Assembly (NCBI GenBank): GCA_973895155.1
Contig: OZ316894.1
Location: 21,514,001 to 21,578,000 of the forward strand
DNA from: Marsupella aquatica
Taxonomy: Eukaryota > Marchantiophyta
DNA length: 64,000 nucleotides
Reading direction: 5' to 3'
Position 1 is the first letter of the stretch; each line of letters begins with the position of its first letter. The notes under the pieces were generated by a model. It was given only the letters and a program-made list of their open reading frames with translations. It searched no databases and had not been told where the DNA came from. The position numbers and the translations under genes were made by a program. This document shows positions 1-11,057 of the stretch, in pieces.

Positions 1-861
1 CAAGTTTGAGCCGAAGGCTAGGTTCGAATGATTGAAACACTAGTTACAAAACCAGAGGTTGAAGGCATAATCCAAGCTAAAGCGTTTACAACGTCTGTAC
101 TAGGCTCAACATTGCAGACACACTCGGGATTGTCACTGTGAATTTGCTGTGACCCTCGGGCGGCCCTCTCAACAGAGGTGGTCAACTATGAAGATACAAA
201 ATCCTGGAGGACAGGTTGGTTTCTAATCGTTTATTAATCGTTTCCTTTTTGTGCAGAGGTTGCGAACTGATCATTTGGCTCGTTGCGTGTGAGCCCAATG
301 TGGTCCGAGCACACTGCGATATGGACTTTTGCCATGGTGATCTTGCTGGATGTAGCACAGTCATCGTGGTCCAATGCTTGCGTGTTTGATATGGATTGGC
401 CGAGGTAAAGAGGCATTAGCAATCTTCGACGCTCCTTTTATCGCTTATCGCAGATGGATTTTTTCCCTGCACTCCCTGCTTCTCCAGTGAACGTCAAAAA
501 TCGTGTATGCAAGATAGCAAGGGTAATAGCCACGACGAATCATCTTGACCGAGCTCAGTCACCCGCCATTGCCAGCGCTGGCTCAAGTGATGGTAGACAC
601 GATAATATACAAGTGCGCGGATTTACTCCAGTGTATTTCATAGAGACCATGCTAAACGTAATCCTTTTTGTCAACTTTTGAGGTTTCTTCCCTGACTGCT
701 TTTGGCTAGAATGCTTTGGGCAGAAATGATTGAGAAACTAATTATAAACCGAAGATTGATGTCTTTAGCCATGGTATCTCGATATAACGTCTGTGTAGAG
801 CCGACACACTCAGGGCATGGACCCAGAAAGGGTTGTGGATGTGAATTTGCTGCAACCTGCT
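1..861. other. Intergenic, no gene recognised
   Basis: No open frame here resembles a known protein. Bases 28-168 and 725-868 look like a diverged direct repeat: both contain an ATGATTGA start, an AACGTCTGT block, a GACACACTC block and a GTGAATTTGCTG block in the same order. The right copy runs into the decayed phosphatase exon. The stretch could be the remains of an intron of the phosphatase pseudogene; earlier exons of that gene were looked for and not found. Confidence 0.4.
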
Positions 862-1179
862 GAGGTGCCTGACCCATATTACGGAGGACCTGAACCCCTT
901 CTCCTGTAATACATCTCCTATCATTTAGTAAGTGGATAAGCCAGTCATGCTCTGTAAATCGCAATTGTCAGCAGTATGTGATGCTAGAAAATAAAGGAAG
1001 TTGGCCCGCTTGAGCGGAAAACCTTAATAGCGTGTTTTGCACTGATTTTTGATCATGTCTTTTCAATTTGACAAGTGCCATTCAACTCTTAGTAAAACAT
1101 CGTAACTTTCTCCCTGCTGGTGAATCTTTTGGAAGATGCGTGTGAAGGTTTCTTGCAGTCCATTGTCACCAAAGAGTAG
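862..1179 (+). pseudogene. LMW-PTP 3'-end pseudogene (last two exons)
   Basis: Bases 862-891 read [10 protein letters not shown], the general-acid loop found in exon 5 of the intact low-molecular-weight tyrosine phosphatase at 43.9-46.5 kb. Bases 1120-1179 read the last exon almost intact, from [11 protein letters not shown] through a final SIVTKE and stop. The copy cannot be spliced as in the parent. The end of exon 5 together with its GT donor is deleted, the AG acceptor before the last exon is changed (CTGCTG where the parent has a CAG), and one codon is lost at the start of the last exon. The intervening intron is still clearly alignable with the parent. No upstream exon, and so no catalytic P-loop, was found to the left. 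It is a dead fragment carried by a larger segmental duplication. Confidence 0.85.
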
Positions 1180-1722
1180 TCGAGGACGCCCATGTAATAA
1201 TGCTTGTGCGAACTTACTTCAAAAGCACAGACAAAATGTGTTCAGTTTCGGTGCATTGTTTCTCCACTGCTCCCTCACCCTGAGATATGTCCAGTGTCTA
1301 TCTGGACGTTGGAAGGGAATAAGAAAAACCAAGTTTTACAAAAGAAACATAATGCTGATACGGCTGTGGTCTCTTCGTGGGAATTGTGGAGGGACTGGGA
1401 TCCCAAAATGATTCATTGTGACTACGATTTCGAGTTGTAATTCTCGGTTATGAGTAATTTAGTATTTTGCAGTTATCTCTTCGTTGTGCCCAACATGGGA
1501 TATCGAAAGGATTCGTTCTAAGTACGTTGTGATCTTTATTTATTTAGTTTCCTTCCATCAATCTCTTCCTTGTGCCCGAAAGTCATCGCTCATTTTTCAC
1601 TTTAGGAGGTAATTTTGGAAAGCCTCGTTTTGGCCCAATGGGTGCTTAATGTCTTGTTGTATTCCATCACATTGAAACGAAACATTGGACCCTCTGCTCA
1701 CACTGTAACTAACCTTTCTTCT

Positions 1723-1861
1723 CACTATAGTGACGTTTAGTGCTCCGCGAACTATGATCTCAATGTAACAAAGTCTTAAGCCTTATATCTTCTCTCACTA
1801 TAGTGACGTTTAGTGCTCTGCGAACTACGATCTCAATGTAACAAAGTCGTAAGCCTTATAC
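1723..1861. repeat. Tandem duplication, ~69-bp unit x2
   Basis: Two adjacent near-identical units, each starting CTCACTATAGTGACG and ending AAGCCTTATA. They differ at only a few positions. There is no coding content. Confidence 0.85.
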
Positions 1862-3343
1862 TTCCACTGTAGCCAGACGTCGTGCACATGGTGCCTTGGC
1901 GATCTGCAACATTTGTGGCTTTAGTGAAATGATGTGTTGCACATGGGTGCCCCTGGCTATCTGAGGATTCTGAAGGTGAAGTCAATCATGCACCAGGAGG
2001 GAGGGAAGAAACACTGAAACCTGTCTCACATCGATTGATACTCAGATTAGTGAAGGATCAATAGTTCTACAGAGTTTGGTGACTCTGAAACATTGACTCC
2101 GAGCCAATACTTTCACTCTTATTTCGGCGCTTCATGATATGTAAAATATTGGACATGACTAAACGATACTACATGTTTCGATGTACATGTGGCAGAGCTT
2201 CAGTTTCCTAGATCTACTTTATACACATTACGAGACTTTGAACGTTGTTGGATGAACTAGCTCATTCTGGATACTTCAAATAATTTCGTTTGTCGGTCAA
2301 ATTCCAATGTGAACTTTGTAAATGCCCAGAAAAACTCCAGTCCTTTGCAGTCAGGATCGATTGACGCTGCTAGAATCCAGTTGCGCTTGTTACCCAGACG
2401 AGGACTGATATGTATCCTTAGGGAAAGCCAAGAAGGAGATACACAAGAAGATCCACAGTACTCGTAAACTAAAAGTCGTCGGAAAATGTTGCCTAATAAA
2501 GTGTCCTCTTTGATGTTTTCATCTGCCCAAATGGGGACAGAAAGTTTAGCTCTGTAAAAGGAGGCGAACTCAGAGATCAGAAAGACTTCATTAACACTTA
2601 AATTGGAAGATGGTTGATGACGACAAGGCGAAAGGTCCTTGACAGAGGAGTCCCTGGAATCGACAGCACAGAGTCGTCGGCTGAGACTGCAGAAGATCTA
2701 TTTGGTTCTGTTGAGACTCGCGGTTCAGACGAGTTGATGGGAGTCAGCTAGAAAAGCTTGTGAAAAGGCCAGGAAATTCGAAAGTTGAGTCCCCACTCAC
2801 CAAGCAGTAAGCTGTCCTTCCACGTAACAATCATTAAGTGTCCAGCAAGAAGGTACTTAATCAACCAGAAGGAAACTGACGACTCTTCGATTCCTTTCTT
2901 TTACATTATGATCCTTTACTAAAAACCACTATCTAGCCTTCCAACCCAATTTGGTACCATCCATCACATCTGAACTTCCATGTCAAACAACCATCAGTAG
3001 CGTAAGACATTGATGCAAAATCCTACTGCAGAGACTCCCACCAATTTTTAACACCGAAAGGAGCACGGAACATAGTCTTCGTCCCCCTTGTTGAGTTCTA
3101 AGATTTGCTCAACATCAATGTATCCAATGATACCAATTTTTGCTCTGCTACGGTGCAAAAAAGTAAACCGTTCCTCAAGAATGTATATCAAACGTTTTAG
3201 GACATCAAAACTGAAAGGAAGACGAGGCTCCATTTCTTCTTGGAGCACGGAAACACAATTTCACCATCCTATTGAAACCTAAAGCTGGCTCGTCACCCAT
3301 TTCTCTACTCTTTCCATCAAATCACAAAAGCTCTAATACCTTC

Positions 3344-3778
3344 TTAACGGTAAGACTTCTGGAATCTCGAGCGAGCGCCACGTCCTCCGAACTTCTTCGG
3401 CTCACACCGCCTGGGGTCAGCCACCAGCAGAGTTCGATCGTAGCGGAGCAGAATGTCCTTAATCTCCTTCTTGGACTGCTCATCCACGTACTTCTGGAAG
3501 TAGGCCACGAGCGCTTTGGCAATACTCTGGCGAATTGCATAAATCTGCGAAGTGTAGCCTCCGCCTCTCACCCGAATGCGCATGTCCACGTTCGCAAACC
3601 TGGCACGGCCGAGAAGCAGAATCGGCTCGAAAGCCTTGTAGCGGAGGATCTCCGGCTCGACGAGCTCGATGGGGCAACCATTGATTTTGATCAAACCCCG
3701 TCCCTTTTTGCAGTATGTCACTGCCACGGCCGTTTTCTTGCGGCCGAAGCACTGGACGGACTCCGTCGCTGCCGCCAT
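3344..3778 (-). CDS. RPS16: 40S ribosomal protein S16 (uS9)
   Basis: A single uninterrupted 144-codon frame reads as cytosolic uS9. It starts [20 protein letters not shown] and ends with the family's basic tail, [14 protein letters not shown] followed by stop. The glycine-arginine [16 protein letters not shown] block and the [12 protein letters not shown] segment are typical of eukaryotic S16. The length matches the usual 140-150 residues. The protein sits in the head of the small ribosomal subunit, and its C-terminal tail reaches the P-site tRNA. The start is the ATG at 3778 and the stop is TAA at 3344-3346. No frameshift or missing block is seen, so the copy is likely functional. A long open frame on the opposite strand is a shadow of this gene. 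Confidence 0.96.
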   Translation of the reverse strand: MAAATESVQCFGRKKTAVAVTYCKKGRGLIKINGCPIELVEPEILRYKAFEPILLLGRARFANVDMRIRVRGGGYTSQIYAIRQSIAKALVAYFQKYVDEQSKKEIKDILLRYDRTLLVADPRRCEPKKFGGRGARSRFQKSYR

Positions 3779-4838
3779 CGTTGGAAACTAGCAGCAGCCG
3801 TAACTTTGTCGAGCTCTTTCCTCCGATGGGATGTCGACGCCGAGCTCTGGAGCAGTGCTGCAAATTCCTTCACTTCGAATGCGCCTCGAGGAAATGCTCG
3901 AAAAAGAGGTGTTCCATCGCAATTCGGTAGACCTAAACCCTTTGCCCTAAAAGGAATCGGCGGAGCTCCGAAAAACCCGCTAAAGGGCAGGAGTTAGAAC
4001 CCGGTTCCATGGAACGGAGGTGGGGGTGGGGGCAAAGGAGGTGGTGCAAGGTGGCAGCAAGTACAGGGTGAGGGAGTTTAGTGAGATCATAAACCCCTCT
4101 TATAATTTTCTCTTTGTATTTTTATGGATGGTTATAAACCAAAACCTTGTGTGGTGTGCCCCTCTTATAATTCTCTCTTTGTATTTTTATGGATGATTAT
4201 GTAACCAAAACCTTGTGTGGTGTGGGTGTTATGAGATTTTGGTTCCCCTAGCTAGCCTGCCACCTAGAGGGTTATCCAAATTCATGCACAATTTTGAGTT
4301 CAAAAATAGAATGAGACTTGGAGGGCCCTCCTGCAATTGAAAATGGGACCATATGTGAATGCCCCTTTGCTCGTGTGCTGTAGCTCTTGATCCCCCGCTA
4401 GAGTAATGAGTTGGGTGGGAATCGAGGCCGGGTACACAATGCCAGGGAATCCTAAACTCACCACTCACCTTGCCACTCACTCATTTACCCAATATTTGTT
4501 TTTGACAAGCCTCAAGTTTCTCTGAAGGACTGGGTCTTTTTAGACTGGGGTCACAAAAACAAGTCACCAAACTAAGAAAACTTGTGTCAAACTTAAAACT
4601 AGGGTGGGAGCTAGGGCATTGTCCTTCGGAATTTTGGACGATAGCCTTGTGAAAGTGCAAACATCAAATTAACAAATCGGGGTCCCCTTTCACTGAACTT
4701 TACAAGGGCTGCATTTAACACATAAACATTAGCAGATGAGAGTCCCTTTTCACTTGGCTTTGCTGGCCCTAATGTAGTTTATTCTAAAATAGTTCTGTAT
4801 TTCACATCCTCTCTTTCCTCGCTTCCGTAGTTCACTCT
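3779..4838. other. Upstream region of RPS16; holds a 69-bp tandem duplication
   Basis: The first 250 bases are the likely 5' leader and promoter of RPS16 on the minus strand. Bases 4092-4229 hold two adjacent copies of a ~69-bp unit that contains TTTGTATTTTTATGGATG and ends CCTTGTGTGGTGTG. No gene was recognised in the rest. Confidence 0.6.
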
Positions 4839-6426
4839 TATGGCATCCAATGTGTTGCCGTGAGTTTTCGGTCACAAATGCGGTGTCGTACAGCACATTT
4901 GTTATCTCGTACAATCATCCATTTGAGTAGTGTTTTTATCCAGATGCCAGTGTTCAGTGCGAGGGAAAATTGGCAGGTCATGTGGGACCGGGGGAAAACA
5001 AATTTTGATTTGTGTGAAGCGCGCCTCACACATCGCTTCTAGGTTCTGAAAATCTAGGGTGCACAAAATTTTGTCTCGCGGGTTGGTGTGAAAAATTTGG
5101 CACCACAGGAAATCATGTGCACAACTGAAACTTTGAGTGTGCGGAAAAAATCATTCTTTACAGAGTTGGGAAAAAAAACTACAAAGTTAGTTGAGGGAGC
5201 CAATGGAGAGGCCGGCCAGAAATTAATCCACTTGTTCCATCATTATTAGTAGGACTCCCTGAAATTTGACTTCCTGTCGCCGGATACTTTCTGGCCGGCA
5301 GGCCCCATTTGTTGCCAAGAGTTCTAGTCGGCCTTCAGTTGCACTAGCATGAAGGTACTCTTATCAGTGAAGGTACTCTTATCAATAGGTACGTTTATCA
5401 ACGATGATACTTTGATCAATGAGGGTACCCTTATCAATGAGGGCACTCTTATCAGTGAGGGTACCCTTAGCAATGAGGGTACCCTTAGCAATGAGGGTAC
5501 CCTTAGCAATGAGGGTACTCTTATTAGTGAAGGTACTCTTATCAATAGGTACGCTTATCAACGATGGTACTTTGATCAATGAGGGTACCCTTATCAATGA
5601 GGGTACTCTTATCAGTGAGGGTACCCTTAGCAATGAGGGTACTCTTATCTCCTGAGGGTACCCTTGTGCATGAGGGTACTCTTATCAATGAAGGTACCTT
5701 TATCAATCGGTACGTTTATCAACGATGGTACTTTGATCAATGATGGTACTCTTATCTCCTGAGGGTACCCTTCTACATGAGGGTAGTACTTTTATCAATG
5801 AGGGTACTCTTATCAATGTGTACGTTTATCAACGATGGTACTTTGATCAACGAGGGTGGCCTGTGCCGGCAGAAGGACTCTCACTGAACGTACTGAAAAG
5901 ACCCTAAACCTCACCGGACCGGCATTTTGGGTATTACAGGGACAGATACCGGTCGAAGTACATGCCTGAATTTACCTGCTCTCTATTGGTTCCCTAAACC
6001 AGGGGTGATTTTTTTCATCAAATCCGTACATTGTATCCTAGTTTTTTTCACACATGATGTAAACCGTACATAATGTGAAATTGGGGGAGAAGAAAAAAAG
6101 CAAAAACCAAAGCAAGCAAAAAAAAATTCAGCTTTGTCGAGGAAGAAAAAAAAACTTCACCTTCAGGGGGGAAGAAAAAAACTCCAGCTTCAGGCGCGCG
6201 GGGGGGGGGGGGGGGAACTTGAGGGAGGGCAGGGAAGGAAAAACAATATGAGCTTCAGGGAAGGGAAACTTTAAGATTTTAGATGATAAATGTGTTAAAA
6301 AAAATTCTTAACCCTAAACATTGGCGCGCAAAATAGTGTTTTACCCCCAATTGTACGACATAATAAATGTGTTGTACGACATTGTATTTGTGAACAAAAA
6401 CTCACGGCAACATATTGGATGCCATA
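4839..6426. mobile_element. 1.6-kb inverted-repeat element, superfamily unknown
   Basis: Bases 4839-4916 and 6350-6426 are inverted copies of each other: I count about 9 mismatches over 77 positions. The outer ends start TATGGCATCCAAT on both sides. The element is flanked by the direct repeat CACTCT at 4833-4838 and 6427-6432, consistent with a 6-bp target-site duplication. The interior has no transposase frame. It holds an 18-bp minisatellite, homopolymer-rich DNA and a poly-G run near 6200. It is best read as a non-autonomous foldback-type DNA element. The superfamily is open because neither the terminal bases nor a 6-bp duplication point clearly to one. Confidence 0.7.
5345..5866. repeat. 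18-bp minisatellite with higher-order structure
   Basis: The unit is close to TTATCAATGAGGGTACCC, repeated about 25 times with variants such as TTAGCAATGAGGGTACCC. A distinct block, containing GGTACG(T/C)TTATCAACGATG followed by a TACTTTGATCAA variant, recurs near 5390, 5545, 5708 and 5818, giving a higher-order period of roughly 110-160 bp. Open frames across the array on both strands follow from the 18-bp period (a multiple of 3) and should not be read as proteins. Confidence 0.93.
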
Positions 6427-8058
6427 CACTCTATCTCCTTCTCGTGCTTCCCTAGTTCGCATCAAACTCCTGCCCACAGTTGGAAACTATTTCCTTGCCT
6501 CTGTTTAATTTGCAAGATAAGAGTGATAGGCTACAGAGGCATGAGACTGATCAAATATAGAGGCAGTAGAGCAATGACAAGGAACCACCAATTTGCATAT
6601 GAAATCAACATATTGATAATGGCAACTGCTTAAATACTGTACCTGTCATGAAGTGCATATTATTTATAAATGCAATGGATGGGGGTTCTTCCGGGAAGTG
6701 TGCACTTAGAGAGAGTTCACTGTATGTTTGAGGCATCATATGTGGATATGAGGGTCACAAAGGATCACAAGTTCTGACTATGTAACACAATTGGGTGATA
6801 ATGTATAATATTTAGAAGAATCATAAATTTCAAAACTAACAGATGAGGGTCCTTGTTTCACTAGGCACTGCTGGGCTTGATAGAATTTTCTGTAAGGTCT
6901 GTCCACAAAAACTGCTGCCAAAAGCACATGTTGTCAACTGAAGTATGAATTACCACAAAGACTGTTCCAAAAACATATATTAGAATGTGAGAAAAGAGAG
7001 GGTGAGTGGATCATGGGCAGCAGGATCTGATGCCCAACCCACCATAAACTGTCCCTTGTTTTGACTAAAAGTAGAACTCACTGTGACATAGGCCTAGTGA
7101 CCACACGAGCAACATCTCTGACTCTCACCTCTAGTCTCACCCCTGTGTATAGTGCTCTGACAAAAAAAACATTCCCCTTCAATTTTAGGCAGACATGAGA
7201 TGACTCACCAGTGAACCCAATGTTTATATAAACTTCAATATGTAAAGACTAATATGCAATCTCATTCTTTCTTTCTCAAGGTCTCTTTACTAAATTTTAT
7301 TCTGGCAGAAGGCCTCCTACTATGATGACATTTTTTTAGTAACCATGAGATGGGTCTAAAGGTGCCACTGCGCACCTTTTCCATGCCCAACCCGTCACTC
7401 TCCCTGCAACTCTTACACTCCTTGAAATCCTGTTGTCACACTGACTTGCCGATTCCCCATTGTGTCCAACTGCCTGACCATTTCACTTATGCTCGACAAC
7501 ACTTACTTTTGGCAATACTATGCAACACGGGCTGACTCCCAGACTCCCAAGCCCGTCCAATTGCCAGTCCGTCTCACTCATAATGGACAACATTTACTAC
7601 ACTTCCTATTCTTACTAGGGTGCAACTCAGGGGCATTGGGCCAGTGGTCCACATCATTTATTAAATACTCCCCATATTGCGCATTGTATTTTCCCCTGCC
7701 CCCCTAGTTCACATCACCTTCTGCACAACATTTACTACACTTCCTGTTCTTACTAGTGTGCAACTCAGAGGCATTGGGCCAGTGATTCACATCATTTATT
7801 AAAATACTCCCCATATTGCGCATTGTATGTTCCCCTGCTCCCCTAGTTCACATCACCTTCTGCAGGTGCTTCCGTAGCTCACATCAGTCTCCTGTCCTCA
7901 GCTGCGGAATTATTTGCTGTCTCTCTTCTGAAAGACGAGAATCACCGAGAGCCAAAATCTTGGAGCAAATCATCAAAGTTCAGACATCGTTGCAAGAATT
8001 CCAGCAATTTCTTCAGTTGGGCAAGAAGCTGCCGACGGTGTTCCCGAATTCAGGACCA
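6427..8058. other. Intergenic; 145-bp tandem duplication at 7584-7860
   Basis: No gene was recognised. Bases 7584-7728 and 7729-7860 are adjacent copies of a ~145-bp unit that includes TTTACTACACTTCCT, GCATTGGGCCAGTG and CCCCATATTGCGCATTGTAT. Bases about 6445-6510 resemble about 7867-7935, the leader of the small gene that follows. Part of that leader therefore appears to have been copied upstream. Confidence 0.6.
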
Positions 8059-8190
8059 ATGTCTCGCCCTCTGCTCGCAAAGCTGTCGAATTTTGCCGAG
8101 TATGTGGTTTTGCCTGGAGTGATCTTCACTGCATACTTCGTGGCTCACGAGCCAGGAAGCCATGAAAAGAAGGACCCCAAGAAGAAGTAG
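8059..8190 (+). CDS. 43-residue single-pass membrane protein, unknown
   Basis: A 43-codon frame starts at an ATG in the context GGACCAATGTC and ends TAG. The peptide begins MSRPLLAKLSNFAEYVVLPG, has one hydrophobic span at about residues 11-28, and ends in a charged tail, HEKKDPKKK. The frame stays open upstream to about 7816, but the upstream part is rich in Cys and Ser and looks like leader. The small size, one membrane helix and lysine-rich tail recall small subunits of mitochondrial respiratory or import complexes. I do not recognise the family, so no function is assigned. The regular composition supports a real gene over chance. Confidence 0.55.
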   Translation: MSRPLLAKLSNFAEYVVLPGVIFTAYFVAHEPGSHEKKDPKKK

Positions 8191-11057
8191 ATATCGCGAT
8201 GGACCACCTCCCGACTAGGGTACGTCTCTGTGTCACCTTTCAACCCCCTCCCATGGCAATTTGAAGAATTTCGTGGTCAGTTTTCTGGTCAGTTTCTTTG
8301 TCGCCGACAGAGGAGTGTTGCTGTTTCGGTAGGTTGTGTCAAGCCATCCTCTTAGTATGTTTCTTTTGCACAGATGAATGCTTTCGTCGTTGGTGTTTAT
8401 AGTCTAGGGTATAGAACGGAGTACAAATTTGGTTATTACGTGAAAAGCAATTGCTAGAGGCTTAACCCCAATGCCGTGTGGCGAGTGGATTTGATTCTCT
8501 CTGATTGGGGAATTCTTCATTTCTACTTCAAATTGTTCTTCTCTGGAAATTGAATATTGTATCTAAGAGTCTTAATTGCAATGTCGTGTGGTTTTGCGAC
8601 TGGGTTTGATCCCATCTGATCGTGGAGTTTTTCCTGTAAACGTCAAATTGTTCCTCTGCCTAAAAATCCTATTGTATCTTGCAATTTTTATGTCGCTGTA
8701 GTTGTAGTTCTCTGGATCGGAGGCTCTCCCCTTCTTGTCGCCATTTTAGTACTATGGTACTTCATGATGCCGAAGCACTGCTGTTCTGATTTGTCTTTGT
8801 CAGCGGATATTTTAGTGGCCAGTCTCAAGTTTTAGGTATTGTCGTCCTCCGTTGAAGACTTTTCGCAACACCTAGTTGTAAGAACAGAGGATCTGTCACT
8901 TCGCTGGTCAAGAGGAGAAAGGATCAGTTATTCAAGTTTTGCATGGACATCTCTCCTGGAATTTGGGGTTTTCTTGGCCGTTTCGTTCCTCTTTCTCCGG
9001 CACTGATGTAGTCATCTCTTGTATACTCCTGGGAGCTTTTGCTGAACGTTTGTTGTCCACGCAGGGTGACCTTTCAACATGTACATGCGAAGCCACTTTC
9101 CTACATAATGCAAAAAGAGCATATGCCCGTAGAAAGGGGTTGATGCAGCTCTGGGACTTCGGTACTACTCAAATAATAGCGTATGTTTGTCAAATTTGTC
9201 TATAAAGCTTTTTCACAAGCTGTCACTCAGCTCTGGTGAAACTTTTGTACTTCTGTTGAAGTCGTTTTGAGCATTTATTTTTGCCGGAGTTTTCATTCGG
9301 CGTTGAAACTGGTCCAATCGCCATCTCTACAGCTACAATGTCGAGGACTGCTCCCCAGAAGACAGTTCATGCGAAATCATTCTGCTTTTATTGTGATTGT
9401 TTGGAGACAGACTGCCCAGTGACCTTATACACTCTTGGTGGAGCCTCCAACCATATGGAACTTGTACACTCTTGGTTGAGTCCCCAACCATATGCACTTA
9501 CGTCTTTCCAGATGATGACAAGATTGTTTGTGAGATCTCCTGCCTGGAACCAAATTTTGTTACTGTTTAAGATGTCATTGTGTACACGGAATAGCTTGAG
9601 CAACAGAGAATCGGAACAAGCTATCAGTTTGGATAGCGAGGGAGATTTGTATTTCACACGTCAGTTGATTGACATTATCGAATTAACACAGCGCTAGACA
9701 TGGTGGTCCCTCAATCTATCTCTACAAGCCAAGGACGTCACTGCCACTTTTGAACCAACAAACTAAAGCTCTGTGGATAGGGTCATCAACCATAACTCCG
9801 AACATCACATGAATCGCTGTGAATAAGGGAAATTGTGAAGGAACAACTACTGCTCTACCACGCATGATGTCACGCTTTAGTCCATGACACATTAGCCCAA
9901 GAGATGACTCCGAAGTGACAAATACTCACAATCGAGTGAGTGAAAACAATGGACGCAGTGGCATGATAGTAGGTCGTTTAATTGTCCCCACTGATTAAAG
10001 GTTGATGAGGCATCCGTGTGTGTACTACTTCGTAGTTGACCACTCGCGATATGATATGAAGCGGCAGGCAGCTTTCCTTTTGAGCCTTCTGCAGGATGTC
10101 CTTGGCCAAAAGCTTGTCACCCCTTTGATACACCTTCTGAAGAATGCCCATCAAGCTTTGTAGTTCTAAATCGATTTTCTTTCTAGCATGTCAACTCACA
10201 CTATTCTAGATCACCATGCTAGACCACCTTGCCGAAAAGAAGGTTCCTTGACTTTTGCTCTAAAATATCAATCAATCCTCCAGGTTTGATTTGACACATC
10301 ACAGGCTTGAAAGGCCCAGTTTCCAGACAGACGTCACCGATGTCAGTGCCCTCACAGGTGGATCCAACTCCGATCGCTCGTGCTTCCCGGAAATTAATAT
10401 TGAATCTCCATGAGCATTCCTTGGGACAAAGGCATTGTTTGATGGTCCAAACGATGCCGCTCAACTCTGATGATTTCTCTAAAATGCATCCCGACGTTTG
10501 CTAAACCTCTTGTCGCCATTTCTCTGGAGCCTACGCTGAAAGGCACGTAATCATGACTCAAATTCATAATCAAAACGATCTGAAGTACCACTGAAAGTAG
10601 CTCCTCATATCCTCCACTTTTACACCACCAATCCAGGTCATTACGCTTTCCCGACTCATTTGTCCTCTGTTCGAAGGCAAATCTGCTCTTCCTGATCCGT
10701 TCTTCTCTTATGGACCTCATCTCACATCCATTCCATCTGTCGAGTAGGTTACTTCTTGTCAGAAAGGCTTTGTATCCTCCTGTTTTATGTGAATACTCTC
10801 GGAGACAGGATCAAAACATGAACCCACAATACCAGCTGAAAACAGTGCCCAGTGCAAAGCCCCGAGTCGTGAGATATTTCAGCAAACAAATGGATGAAAT
10901 GCACTGATTCGATAGTCGGTCTCCTCTCATCAAATCAGTACTGTTTGTGATTTCATGTCACTAATAGGTTCTCCACTCAACCCATTTGGCACGAATTGGT
11001 TATCCCTCAAGCGACAGTGGCGGAGCGCGCTTTTCTTTATGAGCTCAATATTAATCC
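8191..11057. other. Gene-free stretch
   Basis: No exon could be supported. An open frame at 9281-9697 (+) has no recognisable domain and includes a short direct repeat: CCAACCATATG occurs at about 9449 and 9487. The last 500-800 bases before 11057 probably include the 3' untranslated region of the THO6 gene on the minus strand. Confidence 0.4.

Larger units (their letters stand above)
862..2895 (+). repeat. Segmental duplication, copy A (partner 46.1-48.7 kb)
   Basis: This segment aligns by eye, in the same orientation, with about 46110-48735. Anchors in order are: the phosphatase exon 5 remnant; the intron block around AAGCCAGTCATGCTCTGTAA; the last exon; TACAAAAGAAAC near 1340; GATTCATTG near 1410; GGACATGACTAAACGAT near 2150; GGAAAATGTTGCC near 2480; ATCAGAAAGACTTCATTAAC near 2576; and TCCCCACT near 2790. 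Similarity in the best blocks looks like 80-90 percent, with indels. Copy A is shorter than copy B by several hundred bases. Confidence 0.8.

Noticed and set aside
1730-1810. CTCACTATAG repeated twice, resembling part of a phage promoter used in vectors.
   Set aside because: Only a ten-base match, embedded in a natural 69-bp duplication with no other vector sequence.
3272-3997. A 241-codon plus-strand open frame.
   Set aside because: It is antisense to RPS16 and reflects the codon pattern of that gene; no domain is seen.
5324-5655. Repetitive peptides such as LIRVPSLLRVPSL in several frames.
   Set aside because: They come from an 18-bp repeat without stops. The same DNA is open on both strands, so coding is unlikely.
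5345-5866. Regularly spaced repeats considered as a CRISPR-like array.
   Set aside because: The repeats are directly tandem, with no unique spacers, in a eukaryotic context.
9281-9697. A 138-codon plus-strand frame.
   Set aside because: No recognisable domain, no exon context, and an internal direct repeat; not enough to call a gene.
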